In this document: one piece after another, positions 1 through 11,102 of the stretch | Layout of the letters: every line of letters begins with the position of its first letter | Numbering within the stretch: the stretch's first letter is position 1 | Source: Glebionis coronaria | Taxonomy: Eukaryota > Streptophyta > Magnoliopsida > Asterales > Asteraceae | DNA length: 64,000 bases | Direction of reading: 5' to 3' | Assembly: GCA_025667525.1 (NCBI GenBank) | Contig: CM046875.1 | Coordinates: 437,980,617-438,044,616, forward strand | Position numbers and translations under genes: made by a program | The notes under the pieces: model-generated | The model's database searches: none | What the model saw: only the letters and a program-made list of their open reading frames with translations | Told to the model about the DNA's origin: nothing

Positions 1-477
1 AAAATTACAAAAAGAGACCAGGTTACTTTTTGGCAAATTAATTTTAAGCAACTTGATTTTTTTTTCATTTTGATAAATTAATCTGGAATAAAATAACATA
101 AAAGTAAATGAGCAACTTGTAAATATCGAGCAACTTGTAATTTTAGCAACCAAACTTAAATTTTTACAAAATCCAAAAAATTCATCTAACACACATAAAA
201 CAAACTCTACTTTCATTCTATTTTTCCATCTTCTCATAAATTACGCATGATACACAAACCCAAACCTCTCATTTTTAACGCTAATTTATTCAATTTTATG
301 TTATGTTAGGTCAAAGTCAAAGTCGGTTGCATACTCCAAATGCTATAAGAAAAATTCAAACAAGGTATAGTTAAGTTGTTATGTGTTTGTGCCTAAAGTT
401 TATACCATCGATTAATTGTTTCAAATACATGATCTGGTGAACTATCAGGAGGAATGGGAAAATAAATATTAGACTAG
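1..477. other. AT-rich sequence, no gene seen
   Basis: AT-rich non-coding sequence with homopolymer runs. I see no open frame of useful length, no recognisable repeat end and no RNA gene. It may be the 5' flank of the decayed gene that follows, or the interior of a Helitron-like insertion whose 3' end is proposed at 4962. Confidence 0.5.
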
Positions 478-1945
478 AATGAGCCATTTCCATGACTCTA
501 GCGATGAAGATATAGTTGCTCAAGCTGTTGCTTCCAGATTAAAGCACACTACTAAAGGATTGAGCTCTCAAGCTAAAGAAACTGCTGCATAAGGGAGCAA
601 GAGCAAAGGCAAAAGAAAGGTTGGATGATGATGTCAGTTCACCCTATCTAATATGTTTTCAGAACAAAATTTATTTTTGTTGGTCTGTTATTAGATGTCT
701 TTCAGTTGGTTTCTTGCCCATTTTGTCTTTGTTGGTAACTTAAAAAGGTGTACATTTAGGAGACGAGGGACATATGATATAAGAATTTACTTTTTCAACT
801 TTAGCAGCCATACATTAGTTTATAATCAACTAAAATTATTATTCAACATTTTGTGTTTGTTTGTTTTTTTTTTGCTTGCTTATCTTGATAATATTTGAAG
901 TAAGCATTGTGATCTTTTACTTCCTGGATATGATTTTTGCAAAGGATTTGTTAAGAATTTTACTTTCTGGATATGATTTTGTGGTTTTTTAACCATGACC
1001 ATGTTAATCTTTGAAGTAAGCATTGTGAACTTTTTTTTTAATTTAGGTGGTATTTGGCTTTAATTAAGTTTACTTTTTACAATGTGTTTGTTTTCAAGTT
1101 TTTCTTGCTTTTAAATATGCGTATTGGTATAATATGATTATTTTGCAATATTTTCAAAATCTTTTATAAACTATATCAAAAAAATGCAACTAATTTATGG
1201 TTAATATTAATGATTACACATATGACACACTTTAATACGCCTGAGATGTTAATTCTTGAAACTTTACATAAATTAATTACATGTATGAATATGCATTTGA
1301 TGTAGGCATGTAGGTTGGTTGTTGGTATTCTATTCTTAGTGTATATAAACAAGGATGATCTAATGAATTCATCACCTAAAACTGATAACACAAACTAAAT
1401 ACATTCAAAAAATAAATTCATCATCCAAAAGGAGTTCATCTGCTGCTGGATTTTAAGACATCTAACTCCCTAAAAACAAGTATTGTTTCTAAATTATAAA
1501 CTAAATTTCTTTATTTAATTGATTACTAATTAGAACAAACAGTTAGTCTTCCATATTTCAGGAAACCGGGTGTGAAGTCTACAAAAGCCATATTAAATGA
1601 AGATGAAAAGCCTAAAGGTGATGTTTCAACAAAAAAGGATAATGATGTGGCCAGTAAAGATGATCCTTATGATGAACATAGATATTATGTCATGGAAGCT
1701 GAAGAGCAGCTACAATGGAAACTTGAAGATGAAAGAAATGCGCGGCTTGAAAAATTACGTCGGGAGGAAGCTGCTTCTTTAAGAAGGTTGCAAGATGAGG
1801 ATCATCAAGAAAGGTTTGAAGATGAGGATGAATATGAATCTCAATAGGAAAACGAGTATGAAGAAGATGAGTATAGAGAGTCTTTTGATTATGATGAATT
1901 GCAACTGTCGTTTGATCATAAGAAATATCCCAAGTGGAATTTCTA
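478..1945 (+). pseudogene. Decayed acidic coiled-coil protein gene, two exon remnants
   Basis: The first remnant opens with ATG at 481 and reads a Ser/Asp-rich start (MSHFHDSSDED), then stops at about 589 and continues with a basic GSKSKGKRK stretch. The second remnant (about 1561-1945) follows a T-rich acceptor ending in CAG. It reads a highly charged segment with EEQLQWKLEDERNARLEKL typical of a coiled coil, a very acidic tail, one in-frame TAG near 1846, and a short C-terminal block ending at 1945. The roughly 950-base gap between the pieces is AT-rich and intron-like, and the exon join I can draw is not in frame. I do not recognise the family. The two internal stops and the poor join argue for a pseudogene or a transposed gene copy. 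The short open frame at 695-898 between the pieces is ordinary intron-like sequence. Confidence 0.45.
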
Positions 1946-2483
1946 GATTTGTATTATTTTCTTTATTTTGAGACTGTAATATTTATGTTTTTCTAAAAGA
2001 AATGGAAATCTTCCATAGTTGAATGAAATATTACTTTGTTTAGTTAATGAAATTTATTTTGAAAAGTTTTCATTTCAGTTTCATTAGACTTCCTCCGTTT
2101 CAAAATAATTTACAACAATTCAGTTTCATTAATAATGAGAATATAAAGTAATTCCAGCATCATATAATAGACTAACATAATTAAAATGAATAAACATTAC
2201 TCAAGTTCATACACCATTAACACTAACGTCATTAAAAGTATATATTATTAACAGAATTTATGGGAGGCTTATATAATGAAACTACACATCCTACCCGTTC
2301 ACAAACCATTGTACATAAATGGTATGAAATCAAAATGTTTTTTCCTGAAATTCACAATCATAAATATTCTACTACAGTTATAAGTTCAGCAACAATTAAC
2401 ATCTGACAAAAAATATGCAACATTTTTATAAGTTTACGAATTATCTAACAAACATCAAATACTGAGCAATCTTATTCTTCATC
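1946..2483. other. AT-rich spacer between two decayed genes
   Basis: Intergenic sequence between the converging 3' ends of the acidic-protein remnant (+) and the B3 remnant (-). It contains T-rich and AATAAA-like stretches compatible with polyadenylation regions. Nothing else is recognised. Confidence 0.4.
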
Positions 2484-3960
2484 GTCACCGTCGTACACCT
2501 GAATATTTCATACGTACTTCACCTTAAGATCATAGTGAAAGTTGCATGCTTTTCCAAACTCCCTCCATTTTCCTTCAGTACTGACATGGTTAGTCATTTA
2601 CGGCTTGTGACGGTATGTTGTCATGCGTATCCAACATTCTTGATCATGGTATCTGATCAGAGCCCTACTATAAATATGCATGGGATGATCTTCCATCACT
2701 GAAGCTTGAATTAACTAACAAAATTCATATTAAATACTCGCTTAATTAAATTATATCATATATATTAATTGATTGTTAAAATATTATTAAATCATTAAAC
2801 CTAAACACTTACCAGTATTTACTTATCCATCGTTAATGAAAATGGCCTGTAGAATGCACGAGATCTTTCGACAAAATGCCTAGAATGATGTGGCCATAAA
2901 CATATGTGCTACATCCTCTCATCGGCTGCAATTTTTTATAATACCCAATCAATTGTTTTATTATACAATTAAATTTATAAAAAAAATACACTTTTATTAG
3001 TTAATCATACCTTTTCTGTATGAGACAATTCCCTTTGTCGTTTCCTTAGGTTGGTTACCATAAACTTCTGTAAGTGTTATTGTATTCCCGTCTATTTGAA
3101 GCCATTACGCCGAGTATGTTTTGACTTTTTTGTGAACACTACATACATACCATCCGTAAATCCTAGTCCATTAGCCAATGCAATCCAATTTGTTACATTC
3201 AGCTAATACTTGAAGACGTCGGGGTTTTCATCAGACTCAACCCTTTCATATCTTACAGTATAGGTCTCATTGTTTACTGATATAAGTAATGGTTCATCGT
3301 GATTAAAGCCAGTTAGCACAGTTATCAGAACCATCTGTACATAATCATCAAAGGACAAAAACATAAGAAATGGTATGTTATCAAAAGTATTTTTTTCATG
3401 CAAGATAACTATGTTATTTAAAACATATTTTCAATTTATAAGCTTTTGAGTATATATGTAAAGATACATTTGCAAAATATTTATATGGCCAAGAACGTGT
3501 CAGCAATCTATTCAGCCTATTAGTTATGACATTATAGCCACCGCATACCATACCCAGTCACATAAAATATGTCATCTCCCTCTTCAATGAAATGCAGCAA
3601 TACTGCATTTTCCATGCTCTCACGACAAAACTCAACCCAACTTTTACCTTCTACACGAATATTACCACCGATTGGCACCTTTAAATCGCATTTAAACCTA
3701 TAGATATCATTACTTATCATGTACATGTACCTGTTTCCCTTATAATAACCTTCCTTGAAAAACGACGGTATGACCTACAAAATATATAGAAGTTCAAAAC
3801 ATATGTTTAATTTTGAAAAATGATATCAAAATTAGTGTACTATTCCATGTAGTATTATAATACCTGTCTGTTTGGAAATGTATCAGTGTTCACCAGGAAA
3901 ATGATCTTAACAAATGCTATTCTAAAATATTTCTTCCGTTTCCTTGATATCACTAGACTT
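2484..3960 (-). pseudogene. Multi-B3-domain (REM-like) DNA-binding protein, pseudogene
   Basis: Reading leftwards, at least three B3-like segments can be followed. Segment 1 spans exons at 3960-3864 and 3774-3532, joined by an 89-base GT-AG intron (3775-3863) that keeps frame. It shows the B3 signature of a leading IPSFFKEG strand and a later W-V-E-F-C...I-E-E-G-D core. Segment 2 (3403-3130) has an in-frame stop before a conserved N-W-I-A-L-A-N-G-L block, then a further exon ending at a donor near 3010. Segment 3 lies in 2930-2510, with stops interrupting a second W-R-E-F-G-K-A-C-N-F core. B3 proteins bind DNA in the nucleus, and the REM class often carries several B3 domains. Assignment rests on spacing and key residues seen by eye. 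Three internal stops make it a pseudogene. An alternative is a more distant pseudobarrel-fold protein. Confidence 0.55.
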
Positions 3961-4930
3961 TTAAAAAATTACGTGTCCATAATCAGTTTTAAAAATACCA
4001 TAGAATTAGGTTGCCTATCTTTAGGGATTTATATGTACACAACAGGAACAAACATGAAATTATCATGCCCATAATTCATTTATGTATAGCATCATTTTAT
4101 TTTCCATTGTTGATCACCAAGTTTATCAATATTATTTACAATTAATTTCTATTGTATCAGAATAAAAAAAACATAACACAAACAAACCTTATAAATCATA
4201 CCTATACGTATGTGTGTTTCTAACAAAATCAAGCATGCAATGGTCAAACCCTTAACAATAACTTATATTAGGACTATAAAATATGTTTGATTATTGATCT
4301 CAATCATAATCAACTAGTACTTTTGATTTACTGATTATCAGTTCACAAAAAAATTAAAAGGAAGGATATTAGTATGTTCACAATGTTAATCTGGATATCA
4401 AATCAACATATTTATCATAATCAACTTGGAAAGATCATTGCTTTATGTATTCGATTTTGAAGTTCCTGATAACTTTTTGTTCAATGGATTTGATTGATTT
4501 GGTGAGGAAAGTTTACTAGATACACACACACTCTGCTTTTTAAATAAATTGAGGAGTCATTTTTAGTAAATATGGGTCAAAATTATTATTTTTTACTATA
4601 TTTTTATCTTTTGGGTATATACCAAATATTTAGTTACTAAATGTTGTAGATTTTTTTAAGTGTCAATATAACATTAAATAATTATGAAGCTAATTTTAGG
4701 ACTTATCATATAGTTTTTATTATTATTTTAATAGAAAAATAAATTATACGAACACCATTATCATTTTTTGCAATTCGTTAATTTCTTATTTGACATATAT
4801 ACATTAACGGCTAAATGTAATTCACATATGTAATGTAAAATTTATATTCATGAACATCTTTATTTATGCGTTATCTATTTATAACAATAATTTTTTTCAA
4901 ATTATTATTATTCATATACTTTAATGAAGC
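3961..4930. other. AT-rich non-coding stretch
   Basis: Long AT-rich stretch with no coding signal on either strand. It may hold the upstream region of the B3 remnant. Its right part becomes extremely A/T-rich just before the hairpin at 4934-4950, as is usual ahead of Helitron 3' ends. Confidence 0.4.
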
Positions 4931-4962
4931 ATACCCGCCCGTTGGCCGGACTATGAAGCTAG
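4931..4962 (+). mobile_element. Candidate Helitron 3' terminus
   Basis: An AT-rich run is followed by a short GC-rich hairpin (CCGCCCGTTGGCCGG, five paired bases with one C-C mismatch), nine further bases, then CTAG with a T immediately after. This is the layout of plant Helitron 3' ends: hairpin, spacer, CTRR, insertion before T. Helitrons often carry gene fragments in both orientations, which would explain the two decayed genes to the left. The 5' end (TC after A) was not located and no Rep/helicase is present, so this would be a non-autonomous copy if real. Confidence 0.4.
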
Positions 4963-5399
4963 TAATGGATATAAATGAGCATATCCATCCTCATTGTTGC
5001 TAATGGTAAAAAACATTGCCGCGCAACTTGATACATCCTTTGTTCATGCACTAAACATGCTGCAACTTTCAAAGAGCAGTTCACTCAAAACTGGTACTAT
5101 GAACTGATACATCATTTGATAATTAATGTCTATTGTATGTATGTATTTCTGAATGTGTGAATATAAAATTCCATATATTCATGGAAGGAAAAGATACATG
5201 ATACATTAACGCAATAATTTAGGAAAAAACCACAACACAGATGAGCAAAGTCTCGGTGCTCCCAATTACATTTCACATCAAAACCAATGTCTCACAATAT
5301 AAGAGGATTCTGCCACATTATTTTCTCGAGATAAATGCACCCATTATTTACATTGTTGTACAAGATTATGAGCATGTAGATTAGTGAAGACAGTGAACC
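4963..5399. other. Unassigned sequence
   Basis: No coding signal or repeat end recognised between the Helitron-like terminus and the copia-type LTR. Confidence 0.4.
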
Positions 5400-5700
5400 T
5401 GTTGATCCCAAACTTAGATCGATTAGCTTTGTATTATCAAGATAAATAAAGTATAATACATAAAGAAACTTTGTGTATTCGACAATCTAAGTATTATGTG
5501 GAAACTAGTACTTAGAACAAAGATCTTCCTAAATAAACAAAACTTGTTGATCCATGCAATCCCACAATGGGTGGGATTCTTTTCTTCAGTGTTTTCTTGT
5601 CAGCGGCTACACACAACTTGACAGTGGCTACAATAATCTTTGTCAGCGTCTAGAACTCCACTTGTTAGCGACTAGGGACTTGGTGATTTTATTCCCAACA
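5400..5700 (-). repeat. Copia-type LTR (3' LTR of a truncated minus-strand element)
   Basis: The right edge ends in CCCAACA and abuts a C-rich tract that reads as a polypurine tract on the minus strand. The left edge begins TGTTGATCCCA, a near mirror of the other end, giving TG...CA termini and about 301 bases. The right edge is well supported by the purine tract. The left edge is chosen on terminal symmetry only. No second LTR is present because the element is truncated on its right. Confidence 0.45.
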
Positions 5701-5713
5701 ATCCTCCCCTAAA
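5701..5713 (-). other. Polypurine tract of the truncated copia-type element
   Basis: On the minus strand this reads TTTAGGGGAGGAT directly before the LTR start TGTTGGGA. This is the standard position for the plus-strand DNA primer in copia elements. Confidence 0.5.
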
Positions 5714-5874
5714 CTTGATATTTACTCTAACTATCAAGTTTCTGAATAAAACAAAACATACAGAGAGGATTCTTACAAACATATTTATCCCTGAATTTGA
5801 GTGTGAGTAAGTCTCAAAAAGTCAACGCTTAAATCACTTGTGTAGTCAACTTTAAGCTTAGTGCAGACCATCTT

Positions 5875-6452
5875 CTAAAAAACTTCATATGTCAGTGGAT
5901 AGACTTTAGCCACCAACATATACTCTGAGAACTTAGAAGTACATAGATGAAATACACCAACAGCAGAATACAATCTCCACTCCAAGCCACTTGTGTCATC
6001 CAAATCCAGCCATACTAGATCATCCTGGTCATGGTCAAACAATCTTCTAAAGGTTGACCAGATCCTTATTCCTCCAACACTTGTTGGAACCACAATATCA
6101 TACGTCTCCTTCAATAGACCCAAAATGATCTCTAAATCTTCTCTATCCATACTCCTAAACAATGAAATAAGAGAAGTAAATACCTGCACCTTTCCACCAT
6201 ACATGTGAACTTCCATAAACCTGTATCTTGATCTTCCTCATACTTAATCACATGATTGTTAAGGTCCACAGGCTCAATAACATAAATTTTCAGAGAAGAA
6301 AGTTCCAAATTTTCCTTCAATAAACTTTCACTAGGCAAATTTGAGTCTAATAAATCAAATTCTGGAAAATTAAGTGTGAAACCTTTCTTCTTGGGCCTAG
6401 GTGTCTGTTCTGTTTTCTTCAGCTTCATCTGCTCTTCCTATTCCTCTTGTCT
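5875..6452 (-). pseudogene. Remnant of a conserved 3' domain of a retroelement polyprotein
   Basis: Two overlapping frames carry one protein separated by a frameshift near 6135-6215. The first (6428-6132) is Lys/Pro-rich then acidic. The second (6216-5875) contains S-M-D-R-E-D-L, a D-D-L-V-W-L block and W-R-L-Y-S...G-V-F-H-L followed by a M-L-V-A-K-V-Y-P-L-T motif. I remember this pattern from the C-terminal part of copia-type polyproteins in composite-family plants; its biochemical role is not established to my knowledge. It sits just upstream (minus sense) of the polypurine tract and LTR, consistent with the 3' end of one element. The upstream pol is gone: the sequence changes abruptly at about 6453 into the reverse transcriptase of element C. 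Confidence 0.45.
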
Positions 6453-6453
6453 C

Positions 6454-6672
6454 TCAGCAAAAATCTTGAAAGAGCTTAGCATACAACTCCTTCTTCTTAA
6501 GTAATTCGAGAATTATACCAAGATGCTTGGCATGTTCTTCTCTATTACGAGAGTAGATAAGTATATCATTGATAAACACGATTACAAATTTATCCAAGTA
6601 AGGCTTACACACTATGTTCATGAGGTCTATGAAAACAGATGGTGCACTGGTTAAACCAAAAGGCATCACTTG
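6454..6672 (-). pseudogene. Element C reverse transcriptase, distal fragment
   Basis: Carries the [12 protein letters not shown] block and the catalytic region, which reads FINDIL where active enzymes have F-I-D-D, so one catalytic aspartate is lost. The frame dies soon after the L-Y-A-K block, where the sequence switches to unrelated material near 6455. It joins directly to the fragment at 34032-34522: the bases flanking element A continue one RT motif once one copy of ACTTG is removed. Confidence 0.75.
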
Positions 6673-8459
6673 TGTGACATTCCTCAAATTTCACATATGT
6701 GTTATAAGCTATGATTGTCTGAATATGAAAATTTGCTAGAAATTTTTTCTTTTTGTACCTTACTTGGTAAGATGAATTATTTCTCACAACCTGAACTGCC
6801 ACTACAACATATTCCTATATGTTGTAAACACAATGTATATGTCAATTATAAGGTCTAAAAGTAATCTTATAAGCTCAATATTGATAAGAACATCTCAAAT
6901 ATAACTATGGTACCCAAAATTCCCTTAGAAACCCTAGAATCCCTTTAAATGAGTTATAAACTCAAGAATGGTAAACCATGAATGGATAATACATATGAAT
7001 AAATCATTATGGATTATAAACCAGTTATAAACTATACTTTGAAGACATAATAATACATAAGAATGGTAAGAACAAATTATACAAAGCTAAGTACAAGTAA
7101 ATGTACATAATAGTCTAGATCATCACCTAGAAACCTTTGGAAAACAATATTTTAAGCAATGTAACTACATAATATCTATGTACAAATGTCAAATACAACA
7201 TACCAAGTATAATCTACCATATAAAGGAAAGGTAATTGATAAAAAAATTACTAATATTCACTAATCAAAAGCTAATTACAAGTTAAGACCTAGTAACCAA
7301 GATTAGCATATAAAATTCATTATACATTGAATTAGAGTGTAATCTTTTGCAACTAATTATAAAACTCAACTATGTATCATATTAAGATTATACATTCACT
7401 TCAAGTTAAGTTACAAGTTGGTAAAGCATCAAGTTATCAAAGCATAGGATCTTAAGCTCTCATAATTATCCCTAGAATATGATCAACCTATACAAACCCT
7501 TAAACTAAGAATGTAAAAACTCTAGAAGTCATAAACATACTATATAAGACCTAGAATAAGCTTACATTATGATATAAACCCTAATTACCCAAGATAAAAA
7601 GTCATTAGGCTTAATGACCTTAAAACCCTTATATTAAGGAATCTACATAGAATCACTACCTAGTCTTTTAGAAAAAGTTTACAAACAACCATAGCATTTC
7701 ATTAAAGTTATAAGATTATGTTAAGACAATGTAAAAGTATCCTAATTCACAAGGTAAAATATTTAAATGCATGACTTGTAAATTAAGTTAAAAAATAGGT
7801 ATTTTCACCCTTTAGACATGTTTACTTAGAATAACTTAGTAAAACCAGTGTAGGGACTTTATGAACACATTAAGGAAAATGTAGGATGTATAAATTAAGT
7901 TTACGTCAGTAGATAAGTGAAGGATAATCATCTTTACTAAGACTTAAACATAAATTATTAGAGACCCTAACCCGCCTAAGTTTTCTTCCCATTTTCACAT
8001 CAAACCTTTGTTAAACTTCAAACCAAAGACCCAAATTTCTTAAATACAATTTATATACCCTAATGAAACCTTAATCCATCACTAATCACATTTCTAAGCA
8101 CTTAATCACCAAAATCACAAAGTATAAAGTTACAAGCCCTAATTAGGACCCGGTTTTACTTTTTCCCTCCAAAAACCCATTTCAAACCTTTCCCTCCTAT
8201 TCCAAGTTTAAAAATCAGATATATAGGATGTTGTAAGATATTTTACATGTGGTGAAAAGTATGTGCATCACCTACTTGAAGCTACACATCACCATTCCTA
8301 TCATATTCTTGCCGTGAGCTATTTTAGACCACAAGACCAAGATTGGTTTGAATCTAGCTCCTATAAACTTGCATAGATCTCCTATAGGAACCCTTAGTCA
8401 CTAAGTTATTCATATTACACGTTCATAGCAAGAACTTGGAGCCTAAGTCTTGGAAATAC

Positions 8460-8467
8460 TATAAATA
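8460..8467 (+). promoter_or_regulatory. TATA box of element A LTR
   Basis: TATAAATA followed by AGGGG, about 1.8 kb into the LTR. The same motif occurs at the matching place in the 3' LTR (32153-32160). It is the best candidate for the element's U3/R border. Confidence 0.5.
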
Positions 8468-9946
8468 GGGGTGAGTACTTCACATTAGAACTTGCACCCT
8501 GTTTCCTTCGTATCTCCTACCCATTCTTCATTTACACTTCTATATACGTCCTAGGAAATCCAATAAGACGAAAAACCAGGTCTATAAGGAATCCGTTGAA
8601 GCTCTTGAAGCTTTGATAGCAAGTTGTGCTCATAGGAAGCCATTAGGAGCCATTTTGGAGCATCTTAGGTAATCACTTTGTTAGCTATGCTTTGATCTTG
8701 TTAAAATGAATTATTAGAGTTTTTATAATGCCAATATAATGTTATAAAGATAATCTAAAACAAATTAGAGCATTTGATCATTTTAAATGGAAGTTATAAG
8801 TTAAAAATGTCTTAAAATCCTAGTTTTGTAATTTACATGAAATAATAAGCAAAAACCTATTTCAAAAGCTATAATTCTGGAGAATTGTTGTTATTATGAT
8901 TATAAACATGTTTTGAAACTTTTTTTTTAAATCTTAGATCATTTGGTCTATTTTTAGGTTGTTATGTGATTTTAAACGTATAGGGACCAAAACTATCATT
9001 TTTGAAACTATTTAACATTTTGGGCCAAAAGTGTCATTTTGTGAAATTTAAAGCTATAATAATAAATATTGGAAATTTTAAGACCCTAAGTTTAAATATT
9101 TAGAGTTTAAAATGTAAATAACTAAAACTATATACTTTAGAGGTTAAAAGTGTAATTATACCAAAGTATAACCAAAAAGGCTATTTTTACCAATTTTGAA
9201 ACTAAAGAAGATTAATTATAAATATGAGGAAGTGATGAAAGTATCATGTTAGTATGGAGCTTTGTACAAAGATGTTCCATCTCGATATTACGTTCTGACT
9301 GAGTGGTTGGGTTTACGATTTAAAGTGCCCTCGCTCCTCAAACTTTATAGAATGGCTTCCGAGTATGATGGCCCGAAAAATGGTACTAGAATTACAACCA
9401 AATATTAAATAAAGAATATATAACCAATACTTAAAAATATGGAACTAAATATCAAAGAATTGATACTATAAAAAATGTGTTAATCCAAGTTTGTATGAGA
9501 TCAATCTGTTATTTATGAGACCAAGTTATTGTTAGTGTAATCAAGTTTTTTATCTGTGAATGAAATATACCTAATATAACTCAGACTTTATGGATCCCAG
9601 GTGAGTCCATATCCTCACTAGATCTAATTTACAAATGATTTGAAAACCCGTGAGGGGGATATATGCTAAACCAGAATACAAGTATTTTTTGTATGCTTCT
9701 CAGATATGATTATTGACACTACGTTTACTGCTGCCTATAAAAGTACCTTTTTAATCGTAACCGTTAATCATCCTAGAAGGTAAATGCTAATATTGTGAAT
9801 AATACTATTTGGGGAATGACATCCCCTATTTGGGAAGTCGCACTTGCTAGAATGCTGATGGCTCTGACCTAGGCTAAACGGATACACTTTATTTTGCTAA
9901 CACAGGAGTTTGGCAGACTGCCTGATTAAGGGAATTTGTTGGTTTA

Positions 9947-10520
9947 TGTTGATGCAAAAGTTGGGTTATCCTTGCTAGACCCGAATTAGGTTTAATTCGG
10001 GTTGGCTGGGCTCCGGCTCCTGCACCAAGTGAATCGTTTGGTTGGGATCCTGCACACTAAACAGCACGCGTTAAGCTTACCGTGGGAATGTTTCCCACGA
10101 TTAGACTCCGGCGTGAGAGTAAGTAATCGGTTAGGGTTTATGTGAGTTGAGAGTATAGAACTTAATACCTTTGTAGAACCTTTGGGGATTCCTTTTATAG
10201 GCAGTGGAACCCTAGTGGGCTGCCACTGATACTTCGGCCCCAAGGAAGAGATAAGCACCAGAATTAGATTGATTGTTATCTTCTAATTATGGTGAGTGAA
10301 TATCTCTCCCTTTGGAGTAAATCACACTCAGAGATAGAATATGATTCTGTCTAAATCTGCACCGGTCATGCCGGGCCGTGGGCCGCACACATGTGTGCGG
10401 TCACTGGTCATTCAAGCCCATAAGCTTGAATGACATTATTCCCACCCATCTGTGATGGGCCGGATACGGGTAGTACCCGTGGGCCGGGTTCAAGACCCGG
10501 CTGGGGACTATACGTCATCA
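9947..10520 (-). repeat. Element E LTR (Tat type)
   Basis: 574 bases, beginning TGTTGATG and ending CGTCATCA, similar throughout to the LTRs of D. On the minus strand it carries CTATAAAAGG (10191-10200), the likely U3 TATA box. By analogy with D it is the 3' LTR of a minus-strand element. Confidence 0.7.
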
Positions 10521-10529
10521 TGTCCCCCC
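10521..10529 (-). other. Polypurine tract of element E
   Basis: Reads TGTCCCCCC on plus, GGGGGGACA on minus, directly against the LTR end. Same position and sequence as in D (41407-41415). Confidence 0.65.
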
Positions 10530-10567
10530 AGTCTAGTTGTTACAACCATAGGCGTAACCTCTAGACT
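10530..10567. other. Conserved stem-loop beside the polypurine tract (E copy)
   Basis: Outer arms AGTCTAG (10530-10536) and CTAGACT (10561-10567) are perfect complements. An inner stem GTTAC (10539-10543) pairs with GTAAC (10554-10558). D and H carry a hairpin at the same place with the same outer arms but different, still complementary, inner stems. Function unknown. Confidence 0.65.
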
Positions 10568-10953
10568 ATCAAGATGCTCCCTGAACGTGCCAAGAAAAAA
10601 TAGGGAATGATAAGTTGTCCAAGAATTTATGTTGGCCGCGCATGGCAACCTGACAGGAAATTATTCCATTATGACCTCAACCGCACGTGGCGACCGAGAC
10701 AAATTAAATATAGCATTAAATGACAAGTCTTACGTAAGAGCCGCATATCCCAACATGAATAACTGTTCACCTGGCATGTTGACTGACAAAAGTGCAAACA
10801 GTCAGAACCTCGAGCAGTGCAAACGTTTGAGTCAGAAGTGACCCGTGGGTCCCGCCTGACGTTTCACTTGCCACTTGCCCCCTAGCCACACGATCAAGAA
10901 TAGTGGCAGACACGTGTCACACATCCAACAGGCCATGACCCACGAGGCAACCC

Positions 10954-10962
10954 TATAAATAA
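10954..10962 (+). promoter_or_regulatory. TATA box for the antisense gene of E
   Basis: TATAAATAA lies about 140 bases upstream of the ATG at 11103, pointing the same way, in a stretch not shared with the LTR. Spacing suits a start site near 10985-10995 and a leader of about 110 bases. It implies the antisense gene has its own promoter inside the element. Confidence 0.55.
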
Positions 10963-11102
10963 GCCACCCCTACGGCTGTGTGAAACACACAGTTATTATC
11001 TCCATTTCTGCCATTAAAGCTTTCTTCTTAGCTCGAATCAATTACGCACGGATCCCTTCATCCGCAGGTTAGAACACCACGCCCTTACATTTTTATTTAG
11101 TA

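Noticed and set aside
9992..10258. 88-codon minus-strand ORF in the E LTR
   Set aside because: Inside LTR sequence; not open in the LTRs of D as far as I can follow.
10629..10841. 70-codon plus-strand ORF upstream of the antisense gene
   Set aside because: Lies before the TATA box, no similarity to a known family, no counterpart in D.
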